64,000 nucleotides of DNA from Rhynchospora pubera (GCA_028095005.1 CM051460.1:186542742-186606741), one strand, 5' to 3'. Positions 21,735 to 35,148 are shown, numbered from the stretch's first letter. The notes: generated by a model from the sequence alone, not told the origin. Made by a program: numbers and translations.

Positions 21735-24700
21735 ATGGCGTCTTCGAGCTCCTCGAAGCATAAAAAGATCGGAGAGGAAGAGGAAGAAAATGATGAAGAA
21801 GAAGAAGACACCGCAGAAGAGGTTCAATTCTTCTCTGATCTCTCTGTGATGCCTAAAATTGCAAATGCCGGTTCATTGTTGTTTTGATTTCTCATTATTA
21901 TGTCTTAATTAGTTGTAATCAACCTTACCGTTTGTAACTGTTTAACTAGGGGCTAGAATTGTCTCATTCTAAGCTCAGTAAAAGGCTGTAAATCTCATTT
22001 ATGGTGAAGTTATGTTTATCTGTCATTTATCAGCTCAAGAGCTCACTCTCTTCTTTGTTTTGATTTCTTCCTACAGTATGAAGTGTTTGATGATTTTACA
22101 ATTGCATCTTCATGGGAAAGGTCTGTTTAGTGGCTAACTTGTCCTATTCTCTATCTTTAATTTTTTTTTCCAGTATGCATTTAGTCTCTTAGTTTTACTG
22201 AAGAGTGACATTAATTAAGCTTTTTAAACCCACTAGATTCATATCAGATATCGAAGCTTCTTGTCGCCAATGGTTGGCTGATGGTTCAAAGAACTTGGTG
22301 GTATGTTTTCATTTTCCTGGATTTTTTTTCTCTCTTCTTTGCTTGATATTTAGCTTCTAGTTAGCATACTGTCACATAGTAAGGCACAATGAGGCAGTAT
22401 ATTTTACAATAAGAACTGATGGTGAATTTCACTGTAATATTTTTGCGTAAATTGGCAGAACTTAGTTATAATCTTACCATAAAATACCAGCAGCCCATGT
22501 ACAATCTTGTTCCTGTTAGTTACTGTATATCGACTTAATTCTGGATTGATTAATAAAGAAGTAGGACCTTATGCAGATGGGGTTCATTTCCTTGTAATAA
22601 GTAGTCGTATGCTACTAAGCAAAGGGCGTTGGCAATTTTTAAGAAACTTCTCTCAATATATTTTTTGCCAAATCCTGATCTCTAAGTAGTAGGCAGAGAA
22701 GGTAAAAGCATAACTAGCTAGCTAAAATCTATCGAGAGAAGTTTCACTTCAAGGATGCTGACGCCCTTCACTTAGGAGCATACCACTACTTATTACAATT
22801 TACAAGGAAAAGAATCCAATCCAGGATTGAATGAGTGAGCATCACAAGGAAGGGATTTCCCAATGCAAATGAAAGTAATTAAGAACATTATTCTTTAGCA
22901 CGGTTAAGTTTTTAGTTAGCAAACTGCTACTACCTTCATTCACTGAACAAAGGGCTGCGGCATCACACAATTAAATCAAGGGGAGATGATCTCATTCACA
23001 GTCTTTCCTTATATAAATTCTTTTTACTCAATATATGTGCATTTATTTTGGCGTATAATAATTCTCTTCTTGGGTTGCCCACAAGACAATATGGTAAGGC
23101 AAAAGTATGTGGGCTGATAATTCTAGTGACTTGCAAATAGTACCCCATGGGTATGGGAGCCGCACGTTAGCACTATATCAAAAATACGACTTATCTTTCT
23201 TTGTTTGCCTCTCGTGGTTTTATTGTAGGATAAAGGCGCGGAGGCTTTGGATCGATACAAGAACTTGTATAGGGTCAAGAAGGAACTGAAATATGGTGGA
23301 AAAGCATACTCCATGGAATTTAACTTTGTAAAACCTGTTACTGGTATGGGGCCATTTGTCTGAATATTAATTTTTCTTTTCACACTGTAAAGTCTAACCT
23401 AAAGTCAATGTGAAAGAAAAATTTATTCTTTTATATCAGCAAGAGCTTCATGTTGGGATGATGATTTGCACAACATGCAACTATCTTTTGGGGTTGATGA
23501 TTTTCTGGTATGTCGTTATAGTTTATTTAATTTATAAAGTTGAGAATTGCACTGATGGCGCATCTAATTACTTTTGGTTCTCTCAAGGTCATTGCACCAC
23601 TGAGTGCAAATGGAGTTGTTCTAGATGACCCTGAGTCAACAAAACTTTTGAGTTCTGTTGCCATTGCTTTGTCAAACTGCGGCAGGTGATTGTTATCTTC
23701 TGTATATTTTTCTCTTAATTTGAAATTGTTTTTCTGCCTTCAGACATAAAACACATGCACAAACAGATACATGGGTTGATAGAGGTTATATGGAGCCTAG
23801 TAATGCTGAAAGGAACGTACAAATTACTTGGTAGATGCTAATTTTTTATCTACTACTTTGAATGGTCATTGAATATATAAGATCGACGAAAAAAATTTAT
23901 GAAGTTGTCTGAAAAAAAAATTGCAGAGATGACATTGAGGATGCTATGCAGTAATACCTTTTTTTTTGTAGTTTTACATGATTGTACTGGAATTTTCATT
24001 AGTTAAAATTATTGTTGATTGTTAGAATCGATATGTCCTGCTGTTTAAATAATTATTTAATTAAAAATATTGCAGCAACTGGCCGGCATTTGTTCCCGTT
24101 CACGATCCTTCCAGGAAAGCATATATTGGGATTCAAAATATGGGGGCAAATTTCACAAGAAGATTTGAAGCTGATAGAATTGCTAGCCAAGTGCCTGTAC
24201 GCCTGATGCATCTGGAGGGCTTATATGAATTATTTATTTCAAAATTTGTAAGAAACTCACACTTCATATTTTAACCCTTTTTTTTTTGTTTTGTTTTAAC
24301 AATGCTTCAATGTTGTTGATTCTGTGTATGATAGCCATATTATGCTTTGATGTCTTATTTTGAAGGTTCTGTCCACAACAGATTTTTCAACCAATTACTT
24401 CAAGGTGCAATTTGCAATGAGACTTACCTATGAAACCCCACCTTACGACTATGACCAAGAGGAGATTTTAGAATCTGAAATTGAAGACTCAGTTGAAACA
24501 GAAACAAGTGAAACGACAACATCAAGTCGCATAAAGAAACAATGGGATGATGGTTGCCCTTGGACAGAGTGGTATTCTGCTGAAGACCCTATCCAAGGTT
24601 TTAAGTGTTAAATATTGAGAAAATATTCCTTCCTATGATTGAGAAAAAAGGATAACCGGAAGTTCCATTCTGTTGTATTTATGTTTATACAAACAAATTT

Positions 24701-27700
24701 TATGGTGTATTCTCTTAGAAATGAGGCAAATGACATTCTTATTTGTTGAATTTAGGTTTTGATTTAACAGCTATCTGGCGGAGTAGGACAATTGAAGGGT
24801 CCCATGAAATGGCTGAGTTGGAAAACACTTCATCATTTGATGCCGAGCACTGGCTTCTTACTCCTATTATTTATCGAGATATGTAAGAATATATACATAA
24901 GTGGTCACTTCTTTTGTGTTTTGTAAAGGCTGTCATATCCTTGATTTTTCTTTTTCTTTTTCCCTTTTGATTGAAGTCAGTGATAACAATTTGGTCTATC
25001 AATTATAATCATAAACTATATCTACATTGTTTCAGAATTCCGTTAATTACACGAGAACATGCATATTTGACTGATTAGTCTTCTTGTTATTTAAATTATC
25101 CACACTTGCAGGGTTGATGATTCCATTTCGAAATTTGTTGGGTTTGCCTCCCAAATTAGACTTTTGATAAGTGCATTTGATACTTCATTTGGGGCCCAAT
25201 TTTTGGAAGATTTTGTGGCAGGTTGAGACTTCTATATTATGAACAGCAATTCATTTTTATGGTGTCATAATAATGTTTTAATTTGCACAATTTCATGGTA
25301 GACAGCTGAAAATACAGGCTCTGATAATTCAAAATCTACTGCAAATGTCCCCCCACCTACTGTACTTGATCGTGTGTTGAAGGAGCTATTTTTAGATGGT
25401 ACATTTACCCTTCAGTTTTCAGCTGATTTCCAATTTTTCCACCGTGAGCTTTAGAAATTATTTTGTTTGTCCGTTAATATATACTTTCACAGGAACTAGT
25501 AGTAATGCTAATGCTCAACTGGAGAACAGAAACTCTCGTGTCATAAAAGGAGCACCTCTACAATCCCTTTTTGCACAATTTTGTCTGCATGCATTGTGGT
25601 TTGGTAACTGCAGTATTCGAGGTCGGTATCTCCTCAATGAATCTGATTTGCAATTCTTTGTTTCATCTATGACCCCCTTTTCAATTATTTATATATGCAA
25701 CAGCTATAGCAGTGCTATGGATTGATTTTGTGCGAGAAATAAGATGGTACTGGGAGGAGTCAGAACCATTACCTAAAGTGTCAAGCAATGGCACCATTGA
25801 TTTATCTTGTTGTATCTTACACCAGAAATTGCAAATGGTACTGCAAAATGCTTCTCTAATTACATTTTCTATAGCAACAAAAAGGAGCACAACTAAAATC
25901 TTTAGGAATAAAGTTAGGTACTATAAAAAATGTATTAGAGCTTTGACAAGGACTAATACTTTTTTGGAGATCACTTGTGAAATCACGACTGGGTCTAATG
26001 AATTTTGGTTGCTTCGTAGCTTGCTATATGTATTGAAAGAAAGAGATCACGAGAGAATGATCAGACCTTTTTTGATTGTGAAAAGGAAGATGGGATTTCA
26101 AGTAATAAGGTGCTTGCAGTTATATTATACTTCATTTTCTTTGATTATCTGTGAAATAAATATACACTCAAGTATATAAACTTGGATGCAGGTCAAAGTC
26201 CATAAAGATCTACTGTCAGGCCCTCCAATTGATAACATTGACAGGTAAGCTAAGCAGTAGAACATGAATGATTCTTATCATGCATTTTTAAGAACTTCCT
26301 CCAATTGTATAGTTCTTTTCAAGGATATTGATGTGAAATGGTGATCCTTTTTTTTGATATGATAAATGGAGTGATAGCTAATCTATGTTAAAACAGCAGT
26401 AGGTATTGATGAAGTTGCATGGTCCTATGGAGATGTTATGCTGCGATTAGTCATGCATACTAAACTTGAATGACTGACCAGTCAGAAAATTCAGCCACTA
26501 AATACTAGTAGGCGAAGGGATAGTAACTATAACAGCATCAAAGAAAACAACACACTATATGGTTTCCTCTTTAGCAGGGGAACACTCATTTCCGTTGATG
26601 GTTCTTGCAGTTCATTGATTTCTGAGGATTCTAAAAGGAAGATGAAATTATCAAATTCTTCTGATCAGAAGAAGTTTGACAAAACAAGGAGGGGATCAGC
26701 TGGCATTGTGCAGTCCATGATGCTTTTAAATTCATTTGAGGAGATGCATGCTCCTTATACACAGGTTTACCATTATTTTGGCACTGAAAACAGTGAAACT
26801 TAAAAACTATTTTGTAATCCAACAAAAAATACCAGAATATCAGATGAATATGAACACAGCTTAAGTTTAGGTCACCTTATGTGGAGATCTATAAAAGAAA
26901 ATAAAATATGACACAAATTCGACCTATTGCAAATACAATGATGAATAAAGATCAGTAACAAGGGCATGTACTAGTAGTTTTGGTATGTATAAATAAAGCC
27001 TGATTTTTTTTTTTAAAAATAAAATGTTAGCATGGTTACCCCTGTACCCATTGTTTGATCTGCTGGAAGTCTCAATCAGTTTTCCTTTTTAGAGTGCACC
27101 ACTAATGACTGAAGATATGCATGAGGAAAGGTTACATGCAGCAGAGGCCTTGGGCAATACAATGGTGAGTTGTGTTGTACTATTTGGTATCTGCGAGATC
27201 CATTTGATATAAGAAACTAACTTTACTGTTAATTGAAGTTTGTCTTATGAATCTTGCTGTCAATGTATTTAAAATTTAAGAGACCTGAAGTTAGCTCTAT
27301 GTCTACTGCGCCAAATTTACAACTCAATTGTCTGTATTACAGGGCTTTTCTGGTCAATTGGAAAAGGACATCTTGTCTTCAGGTAAAATAAATAAAAGAA
27401 TGTTTCGGATGGTTATCAAATGGTAATGTTCATGAATGCTAGTGAACCTGATCATACTAAATCTATTTTCATTTTTACACAATCAAGACATGTCAGCTTT
27501 CAAAGCAGCAAACCCAAATGCTGTATTTGAGGACTTCATAAGGTGGCATTCTCCAGGCGACTGGGAGACTGATGATACTGACAGCAGTTCTGTAAATAAA
27601 CTGAATTGGCCTCCTAAGGGAAGGCTTTCACAGAGAATGTCTGAGCATGGAAATCTGTGGCACAAGATTTGGAATGAATCTCCAGCTCTGCCCATATCTG

Positions 27701-29006
27701 AACAGAAGCCTCTACTCGACCCTGTTAGGGAAGGAGAAAAGGTGATTGTTTTTTTATTTTTTTTTACTTGACATAGGTGACTAATAATTGAGAAGTATCT
27801 GAGATGTTTATAAGATTTCTGATCTCGGGTTGGTTTTTCGCTTGAATGCTGTTTTACAGGTCATGCATTATCTTGAAACATTAAGGCCTCAGCAACTCCT
27901 CGAGCAGATGATCTGCACTGCCTTCAGAGCCTGTGCTGGCATATTAAATCAGACATCTTATGGGGGTTTTAAGCTAATGAAGACTAAAGTGGATCAACTT
28001 TATGTTACATTAGGGTCCTCATTAAAATTTCTACAAGGTACTCCATTTTCTTAATTAAAATGGATTTAGTTACTTTTTTGCTTGTCAGAATATTGTCTCC
28101 ATCTGATGATAACCTGTATAGCATCGTGATGTTAACATATATATAACTGCAAAGATTACTAGTCAAGCAGTCAAGCACCATTCTCTGATAAGCCGACTTG
28201 ATTATCTCACAGGAAAACAACATAATGACAAAGATGAGTTAGTTGGAGACTTAAAGCAGCTTTGTACTGTATTTGAGCATATCGAGAAGTTAGTAATTCT
28301 TGCCGCCTCAATCTATCGGAAGTTAGCTGATGCTCCACGCCTTTCTGAAGCAATTTTCACTGATTATTTTAATTTCTATCTTCCAAAGATGGGCACTGGG
28401 TTAACAAGCATTTGCTATGACAAGGTCATAAATATTGAATTATGCCTCTTTCTTGCTCCTTCTCTTTTAGTTGGTTATTGTACCATTTGTTTTCACAATA
28501 TACAAGATGGGCACTGGGTTAACAAGCATTTGCTATGAGAAGGTCATAAATATTGAATTATGCCTCTTTCTTGCTCCTTCTCTCTTAGTTGGTTATTGTA
28601 CCATTTGTTTTCACAATATACAAGCATGACCACATGTTTTCTGTGGTAATATTTCTGTATCTTGCAATTTCCTCTGAAGTTCTCAAAAAAATTACACTGT
28701 TTCATGCAGGAATTTGACACCAAGCAGGAAGTGAAGATACGAGAAAGAGATGCTGTTGCAGCAATGTTCCCACCTCCTTCTGTAAATCAGTCCTGGCGAA
28801 AAGTACTGAGCATGGGGAATTTACTTAATGGCCATGAACCAACCCAGAGAGAGATCATATTCTCTGTAAATGATACAGTAAGCAATAGCCACTATGGGAA
28901 TAAGATTTCTGTAAATGGAGATGAGGAAGTGGAGACATATCACATGTACATACGTGGAACATCCAATGATCTGTGGGCTGCTTTGTCGGTGACATCATGG
29001 GACTGA
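21735..29006 (+). CDS. RAB3GAP1: Rab3 GTPase-activating protein catalytic subunit (Rab3GAP1-like)
   Basis: Twenty-two exons reconstruct in frame to about 940 aa: 21735-21821, 22077-22120, 22237-22300, 23229-23343, 23440-23507, 23588-23685, 24076-24247, 24366-24597, 24756-24882, 25112-25221, 25306-25398, 25493-25621, 25704-25837, 26020-26109, 26192-26244, 26611-26764, 27093-27164, 27343-27382, 27488-27741, 27860-28037, 28213-28424 and 28710-29006. An acidic N-terminus precedes conserved blocks (FDDFTIASSWE, WPAFVPVHDPSRKAYIG, CPWTEWYSAEDP). The catalytic Rab3GAP domain lies near residues 590-760 (PLMTEDMHEERLHAAE, FEDFIRWHSPGDW, GRLSQRM, VREGEKVMHYLE). The C-terminus has SWRKVLSMGNLLNGHEP. In animals this subunit pairs with Rab3GAP2, acts on Rab3 and promotes Rab18 exchange; the plant role is inferred. 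A tandem duplication follows exon 21, and a hairpin lies in intron 3. Confidence 0.93.
22588..22809. repeat. Imperfect foldback in Rab3GAP1 intron 3
   Basis: A left arm at 22588-22654 (from TTCCTTGTAATAAG to AACTTCTCTC) and a right arm at 22734-22809 are inverted imperfect copies separated by about 80 bases. They share the blocks TAAGTAGT, GTATGCT, AAGGGCGT and AAACTTCTCTC. No TSD was evident. It could be a decayed MITE or a MIRNA-like precursor. Confidence 0.6.
28386..28621 (+). repeat. 118-bp tandem duplication spanning an exon end and splice donor
   Basis: Units 28386-28503 and 28504-28621 differ at only about two positions. Each contains the last 39 coding bases of exon 21 (from AAGATGGGCACTGGG) plus the donor AAG/GTCATAAA and 79 bases of intron. 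The second copy has GAG where the first has GAC. Splicing from the first donor to 28710 keeps the frame. Confidence 0.9.
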
Positions 29007-29871
29007 CATCCGTAGAAGGCATCTAATCATGTGGGAAGTTTTGTTTTTCTATTGCAGATACTTTGACGAACAACGGAACAAGCCTAGAGATAGTTCGTCT
29101 TCTGTTCTGATTTAGAAATTTTAGAGGGAGGTTCTCGAGTTGCAATTCAGTTAAAACTTGTGGTGTCCTCCTATGGGCTTGGTTTTAAATTTTGATATCC
29201 TTGCGTTGTCCAATGGTTAAGTTCTGAGATTGTCAATTTGTCATAATCTATTCTATACACGGAGTCGATTTGTGTTCAATGGGTCAACATTGAGATCCCT
29301 TGTGATTACAAATGCTCCACCGAGTAAATATCATTCATTTTGTGTAATTATTAACATAAACCTGTGTTCTCTTTCTTAATTTTGGTTGTTTGACAGCTTA
29401 CAACGAAATGCATGAACAAACCCATTAGGCAAATGCATGCTTGAGCTTGATGCTTCCGTGTGGCTAAATTTTGATTGCCAATTTTGACAACTCACTTCAC
29501 CCTCTCAATTGTGCGAAACAAAATGCAGTACATGTGATTAGTTGCGCACTTTCTGTCAGAACGTTGATCTCTATTCAATGGGGAGCTTTTCAAATTTAAA
29601 TCAGACATGATGTACTCAAAGTTTGACAAACAAAATTGTTCAAAATCTGTCAATAATCAATACATAATAACCATGCCAGTTTATCACATTTCATACAAAT
29701 CCATGAGCAAAAGCGGTCATATGGATAATTTGATCTATATTACATTTCATACATGCCTCGTGAGCAAGAGTAGTCCTATGGAAAAAACCATCCACATAGA
29801 TATAACGAGCCATAAATAATCCATAAAATAACAGGCAATACCCTGACCGGATACCCTCAATTGATTTTTGT
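29007..29871. other. Spacer between convergent Rab3GAP1 and GILT genes
   Basis: It holds the two facing 3' UTRs. There is no additional gene. Short repeated phrases (TTTCATACA, GAGCAA.AG.GGTC) near 29690-29780 were noted only as low-complexity similarity. Confidence 0.55.
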
Positions 29872-31632
29872 TTAAACAACCATTTCTATCCTCTTCCCAT
29901 CAAAGAGGCTAACATCTTTATTATGGCATACAGCATTTCTCGATTTCTTCGCTTTTGACAATTTTATTAGCGCAGCATCACACACTTCTGGCCGGTTGTT
30001 GCTTTTGTAAGCCTTGCAGATGTAAGCTTCAAAATTTTCATAATCCTGTATAAGAATGGATCACTTATTAGTGGAAAAGAAATGAAAGAAGGCTGAAAAT
30101 CAACATCAACCTACTATAAGTTAAACTAAAACTTAAGGGGAAAAAAGATTTGTGCTGCTCTTGAAGACCATCATATCCAAATGAAATTCATAATTGACAA
30201 ACGACCACAAATGGTAACATGGATTGAACCTATGCTTAATATTATGCTGCTCAGACTCAAACAAAGGAAATGCAAAACATATTTCAATCAAGTTGTACGA
30301 CAGTACAATATGGAAGTTAAATTAACTGGACTAAAGATAACTTACTTCATAAAGCGGCTCCCCATCAACTACAACCCAAGGAACATATCTATGAGGTGGC
30401 TCTAGAGCATCAGTTTTTGCTGCATATTTCAGTTCAAGCTGAAAAAGAAAGACAGAAGGAAAATTACACCTCCAGAAAATCACATATTGTGTGCATTATG
30501 TCAAGAAGAAACTCCACAAATACTTGTTCCATATACAAGGCCTCAGATACACACTAGATCATCCTTGATACTGCACATACCGAGGCCTTTTGTAGCGTAA
30601 GTCAACAGCTTTGGCTCATATCGTGATCTCATTTGTATGGATAGGAGGTTGATTGTGGTCCAATAGTTTGGGTTGTACAAAAGCTTGTTTCCACAATTCC
30701 GAAACATGTGATCCCATGAAATGAGTTTTTTCCAAAAAAAAAAAAAAACAGCAATAAAAATAGTAATAAGTAGAACACAAAGTAAAGAAGAAAGCAAACC
30801 TTGTGACCATCTCCATTCTCATAGCATTCTGAAACAGGCTTAGAATCTAATCCAGTATTTGCAAAGCAAGATTCCCATTCGAGGTACTTGTGTTCTACCA
30901 CCAATGTCTCTACACAGTTAATGAAACTAAAATGCACATCCTGACAATTATAATACCAGTTGAGGACTGTTACATTATAAGAAGCCTATCGAAGTAAGAA
31001 TCAGATCACCAGGTAATTTTCTTTTTTAAAAGTAAAAGTGTTACCAGATCAGGCCAAGCATCAATTGCACAAGCCTCAATAGTGTTCAGTAGGCATTCAT
31101 ATTTACCATGCTGCAGCAGGGGAAAAAAGAAAAGAAAACTAGATCAGAAAAAAAAAACAATTACTTATTTAACAGCTACTTTTACTAATTCCTTGCGACC
31201 TTTTTGGTCTCTTGAGCATTTCATCGATGTCTTCTAAACATTTGGAGTTACCTCAAATGCTATTAGCACTCAATTTGGAAAAGAACATATACCAATCATT
31301 TGTATTAACATAATTCATCATCTACATAACAAAATAGATCAGAAAAGGGAAGGGAAAAGAAAAAGAAAGACCTGGCATGTGATGGTTCCATTCGAAGCAA
31401 CTCGAGCATTGCCATAAGGGATGAGATCGAGGTCGACGATGGAGATGAGGCCATTATCAAATATCTTAGCGAGATAATTGACGATGAAATTGGCACTGTA
31501 CGGACACAAGGTCTCGTAGTAGAGCGCCAGAGAAACCCTTGAATCTTTGGCGGTGCAAATTAAGGGGTTGAAGGAGAGAGTGGAGAGGAGAAATAGTGCG
31601 GAGAAGAGAAGCGCGCGAGAGGAAGAAGCCAT
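29872..31632 (-). CDS. GILT-type thiol reductase (gamma-interferon-inducible lysosomal thiol reductase family)
   Basis: Five in-frame exons (31632-31372, 31110-31045, 30940-30800, 30438-30346 and 30045-29872) give 244 aa, close to the family length. Residues 1-28 form a signal peptide. The thioredoxin-like active site is CPYSANF (Cys43, Ser46), i.e. CxxS rather than CxxC. The GILT signature CQHG-x2-EC-x2-N-x4-C is perfect at about residues 86-101, across the exon 1/2 junction. It is followed by VPWVVVDGEPLYE and a C-terminal helix with a conserved VCDAA segment. Family members reduce disulfides in acidic compartments. The single catalytic Cys resembles a subset of plant paralogues and suggests altered chemistry (isomerase- or binding-like), which is inference. 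It is secreted or vacuolar by signal peptide, and convergent with Rab3GAP1. Confidence 0.93.
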
Positions 31633-32360
31633 CGTAGACGAGCAGCTGAGTGTTCGAATTTAGGGGCTTGGAGAATAGAGAGAGGAATTGTGATCTCTGA
31701 TTTGGGTACTGGACAGGATCACAGGACTACTGGAGTCTGGAGATGGTCAGATGGCTTCAAACGTGGCATTTGTTGGGTTACTCACGTGGCAAGCTGGGAT
31801 TGGAGAACATGAAGGCGAAGTCAACTGTCAACATATCTTTTCACGGGCTTGGGTGTTGGGGCTAAACCGTAAGATTATTTTTAGTGGCGGAAATTATTTT
31901 TTGCTTAAAATACTTTTTTTGTTTTTCCTACCATCCAATTTTTTAAAATCCAAGTACTTTTGTATTTTTTTTTTGTTATTATGAGTTTACTGGCTTGGTA
32001 TAAAAAATAATATATAAGAAAACTAAAAATGATGTCATTAATTGCAAGATAATTAATAGTCTCTATTAGGTTCGAATCAAAATGGGATTTCTGGTTCAGT
32101 AGCGTCAGTAACGATGAGTAACGAGAATATACGAACTTCTTTTAATGTTTTTATTTTCCACCAACGAAAAAAATAAATCTCACAATAATATTCTTCTCAT
32201 AACTCATAATAAATTGGAGTAATGGTCCTTCAGCTATTTGATAAATAAATATCAACAGCTGACTCGATCTGACGGATCAGATTTAACATGATCCGACTCC
32301 GATCTAATAGGTTAATGAATCGGATGCAGCTTTTATTAAAGTTGGATCCGATCATTTCTA
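31633..32360. other. GILT promoter and intergenic
   Basis: About 120 bases of probable 5' UTR and promoter lie upstream of the GILT start, then AT-rich DNA to the next transposon. No gene was seen. Confidence 0.5.
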
Positions 32361-32368
32361 ATTTTAAG

Positions 32369-33123
32369 CAATGTTTTGAATACCCTACCGGGTACCGGAA
32401 ATTTCCGGTAAAACCGGGTACCGGGTCACAATCCGGTAGGGTAATATCAATAAAATCTGTTGGTCAAAAATCGGAAAAAACCGGTCAAAAACCGGAAAAT
32501 TAGGAAAAACCGCTGTATCCGCTATTCCGCTCTCATCGATTTACTGACTTCATTTCCCTTTTCGCTAGGCTCCCTCCTGCCTTTTGTCTTCTCAAGAAAG
32601 GAATTGTTTACTTTATTTCCAATTTCGCTGGAAGACCAGATATATTTGATGCAATTTCATTCTAACCTTTTTTTCCCATGTAGCCTCTAGCCCTCTGCCC
32701 TCCCTTTGCTCAAGTTCCTCTAGCCTAGTAGCATCTACCCTCCTTTCTGTACGTCCCTTCTCCTTTTTAATATTATTATTATTATTTTTTGGTAAAGAAG
32801 TACCTAAAAGGATTGTATAACTGTATATACTCTAATCGATTACAAGTACATTTCATGGGACAAGCACATATTAGGTAGCAATAAATTTTAACTTTCCATA
32901 ACGTAAGAATATTGTACTTTTAATTTGAACACCATTATAGTTTAGGGATTATGTGCAATTTTGATCTTTATATATATGTTTTTGTGTTTAATATATTTTT
33001 TTAATATTTTAGATAATTATATGACGTCATTCGGTTTTTGAAACCGGTACAACCGATAAACCGGTAAAATCCTATACCCTTTGCTTCGCCGGTTTGACAT
33101 CCGGTACGGTATTAAAAACATTG
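32369..33123. mobile_element. Non-autonomous hAT element with CCGGTACCGG-type subterminal repeats
   Basis: Ends are CAATGTTTTGAATACC and, in reverse, CAATGTTTTTAATACC. The 8-bp duplication ATTTTAAG flanks it (32361-32368 and 33124-33131). Subterminal zones carry repeats of ACCGG/CCGGT in both orientations. The 755-bp interior is AT-rich without coding sequence. Confidence 0.85.
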
Positions 33124-33131
33124 ATTTTAAG

Positions 33132-34685
33132 TGAGACATGATCCGAAATAAAATAATGTTGATCACCTGAATGTACTATACTTTCACGAGAACCTTTAGA
33201 TGAAAAAAAAGAATGATCGATAAACTACAAATATCAATACAAACGAAGCAACTCCTGATATATAAAGATATAATTGTTTTTAAGATGCTAAAGAATACTG
33301 AACAATTTGGCGGGTGTTTGAAACATTCAAAATGATAATGAATGAAATGTTTGATCCATAACTAACAGATCAGGTAGCCTCCATAAAATTTTGCTGAATC
33401 CATTTAGTGAACTTAGAAGGATTAAAATAATATGCAGGCGAATTTTATTGTGGACTGAATTTTTATATTGACTTTAAATTTTAGATCATTCATTTTATGA
33501 CAATATATGATTATTCAGGATTCAAACTGGTTTAAAATTTCGGCCCTCAAAACAAACTGGTTTAAAATTTCAGTCTATCACAGAATTATACTAATATATA
33601 TTGTCTCTGCTTTAATTACTTCAAAATTTACCAAAAAATTAGGTAATCAAATCCTATAAGCACTATTTGCCAAAAAAAAAAATTTAAGCACCTAAATAAC
33701 TGACAATCTAATTTTTGTTTATTTGTATTTGAGTATTTTCACTTCTTTTGTCTCTTTTCCTTTTCCTTTTTTTTTTTAGCTTCTTGAAGGCTCATGACAT
33801 TTAATCAATAACATAACCAACCAAAAGAGGAAACTGTTTCCAAAGTTCTATTTGAACCTTCATTTATATTAATATTATAAAATTATAAATATGAAATGAA
33901 TAAAAAAAAAACACAAGATAGGGACATGTGAAATTGAAGACTAAGCATCTTTCTTTTTACTTGAATTTTGATGATACCAAATTACTTGAATAACCATTTT
34001 TAGCTTGTCATCAGTGATCAGTGCTGCATAAAAATTTAAACAAAAAGTGAGTTTTGAATTTTTTATTTTATTATTATTATTTTTTTTTTTGAAAAAAACG
34101 CTGTGTTTGGAAGGGTGTCGGCGCACATCTTTAACGACCTGCGTTGGACTAGGGCTGTAATTTTATTTTAAGATAATCCCCGATCCAACGATCCGTTTTT
34201 AATTCTGGACGGATAAACATTTCCAATTAATTTTCAAACTCCTTTCACTAGGAGGCAGGAGCATGTGTTTTTCACGAGTCACAGAAACAGTCCTAAAAAA
34301 AATGAAGCCCAATCCCCAATTAAAGTGGATTCAGCTAAGGCAAGAGAATAAACAAGGATTGTCCCCCAAGATTGCTATATTTAGCAGCGAGAGTCTCTTT
34401 CCATTAATACATAATCTTTCCCTTCGTTGCATTTTTCTATAATTATTCTAAGCTGAGGCATTATTTTTCGGAGTTGATAATCTATCATCCTCATCATCTC
34501 TTAATATTTGAATTAATTACATTCCAAAAAAAAAAGAATGATGGGATAATGGAGATGAGCATTAATAACTACAGAATACTTTTTCCATCATCCCCTCTCT
34601 TCCTCTCTATTTCCACTCACTCCCCCTTTCCCTTCCCTCTCTGTTTCCAGAAAAATCCTCCCCCTTCCCCTTCCTTCTTTGTTTC
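33132..34685. other. Intergenic, AT-rich
   Basis: No gene recognised. A short phrase (AACTGGTTTAAAATTTC) is repeated near 33525 and 33555. The stretch 34550-34680 is pyrimidine-rich. Confidence 0.5.
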
Positions 34686-35060
34686 AGAAAAGTTAGTAAC
34701 ATTAACCAGAATATTTAGTTATTTTTTTTTAGAAAAGTTAGTTATTTTTCCAGAACAATTAGTAAAATTAACCAGAACAATTAGTTAATTTTCTTGAACA
34801 ATTAGTTATTTTTTCAGAACAATTAGTAATATTAACCGGAACAGTTAGTAAAATTTTAGTAACTGTTTTAGTTAACATTTTTTTTCTAGAATAGTTAGTT
34901 ATTTTTCCAGAACAGTTAGTAAGATTAATTAGAATATGTAATTACTTTTTCAGAACAGTTAGTGATTTTTTTAGAACATTTAGTTATTTATCCAGAACAT
35001 TTAGTAACATTAACCAGAATAGTTAATTATTTTTCCAGAACTTTTATAATTTGGGATCTT
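34686..35060 (+). repeat. Minisatellite of AACAATTAGTTATTTTTCCAG-like units
   Basis: About nine degenerate copies of a roughly 40-bp unit alternate two half-units, one like AGTAA.ATTAACCAGAACA and one like TTAGTTATTTTTCCAGAACA. It ends about 90 bp before the truncated Copia LTR. Confidence 0.75.
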
Positions 35061-35148
35061 AATTTGGCATTATTACTCTATATGATTTTTTTTAGGGCCG
35101 GTCAGATGGCAAAATACCACGCATTATTACTACTGTATATGATATTTT

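Noticed and set aside
25838..26019. Long open frame continuing from Rab3GAP1 exon 13
   Set aside because: This is intron read-through; a GT donor at 25838 and AG before 26020 restore the conserved LAICIERKR sequence of the family.
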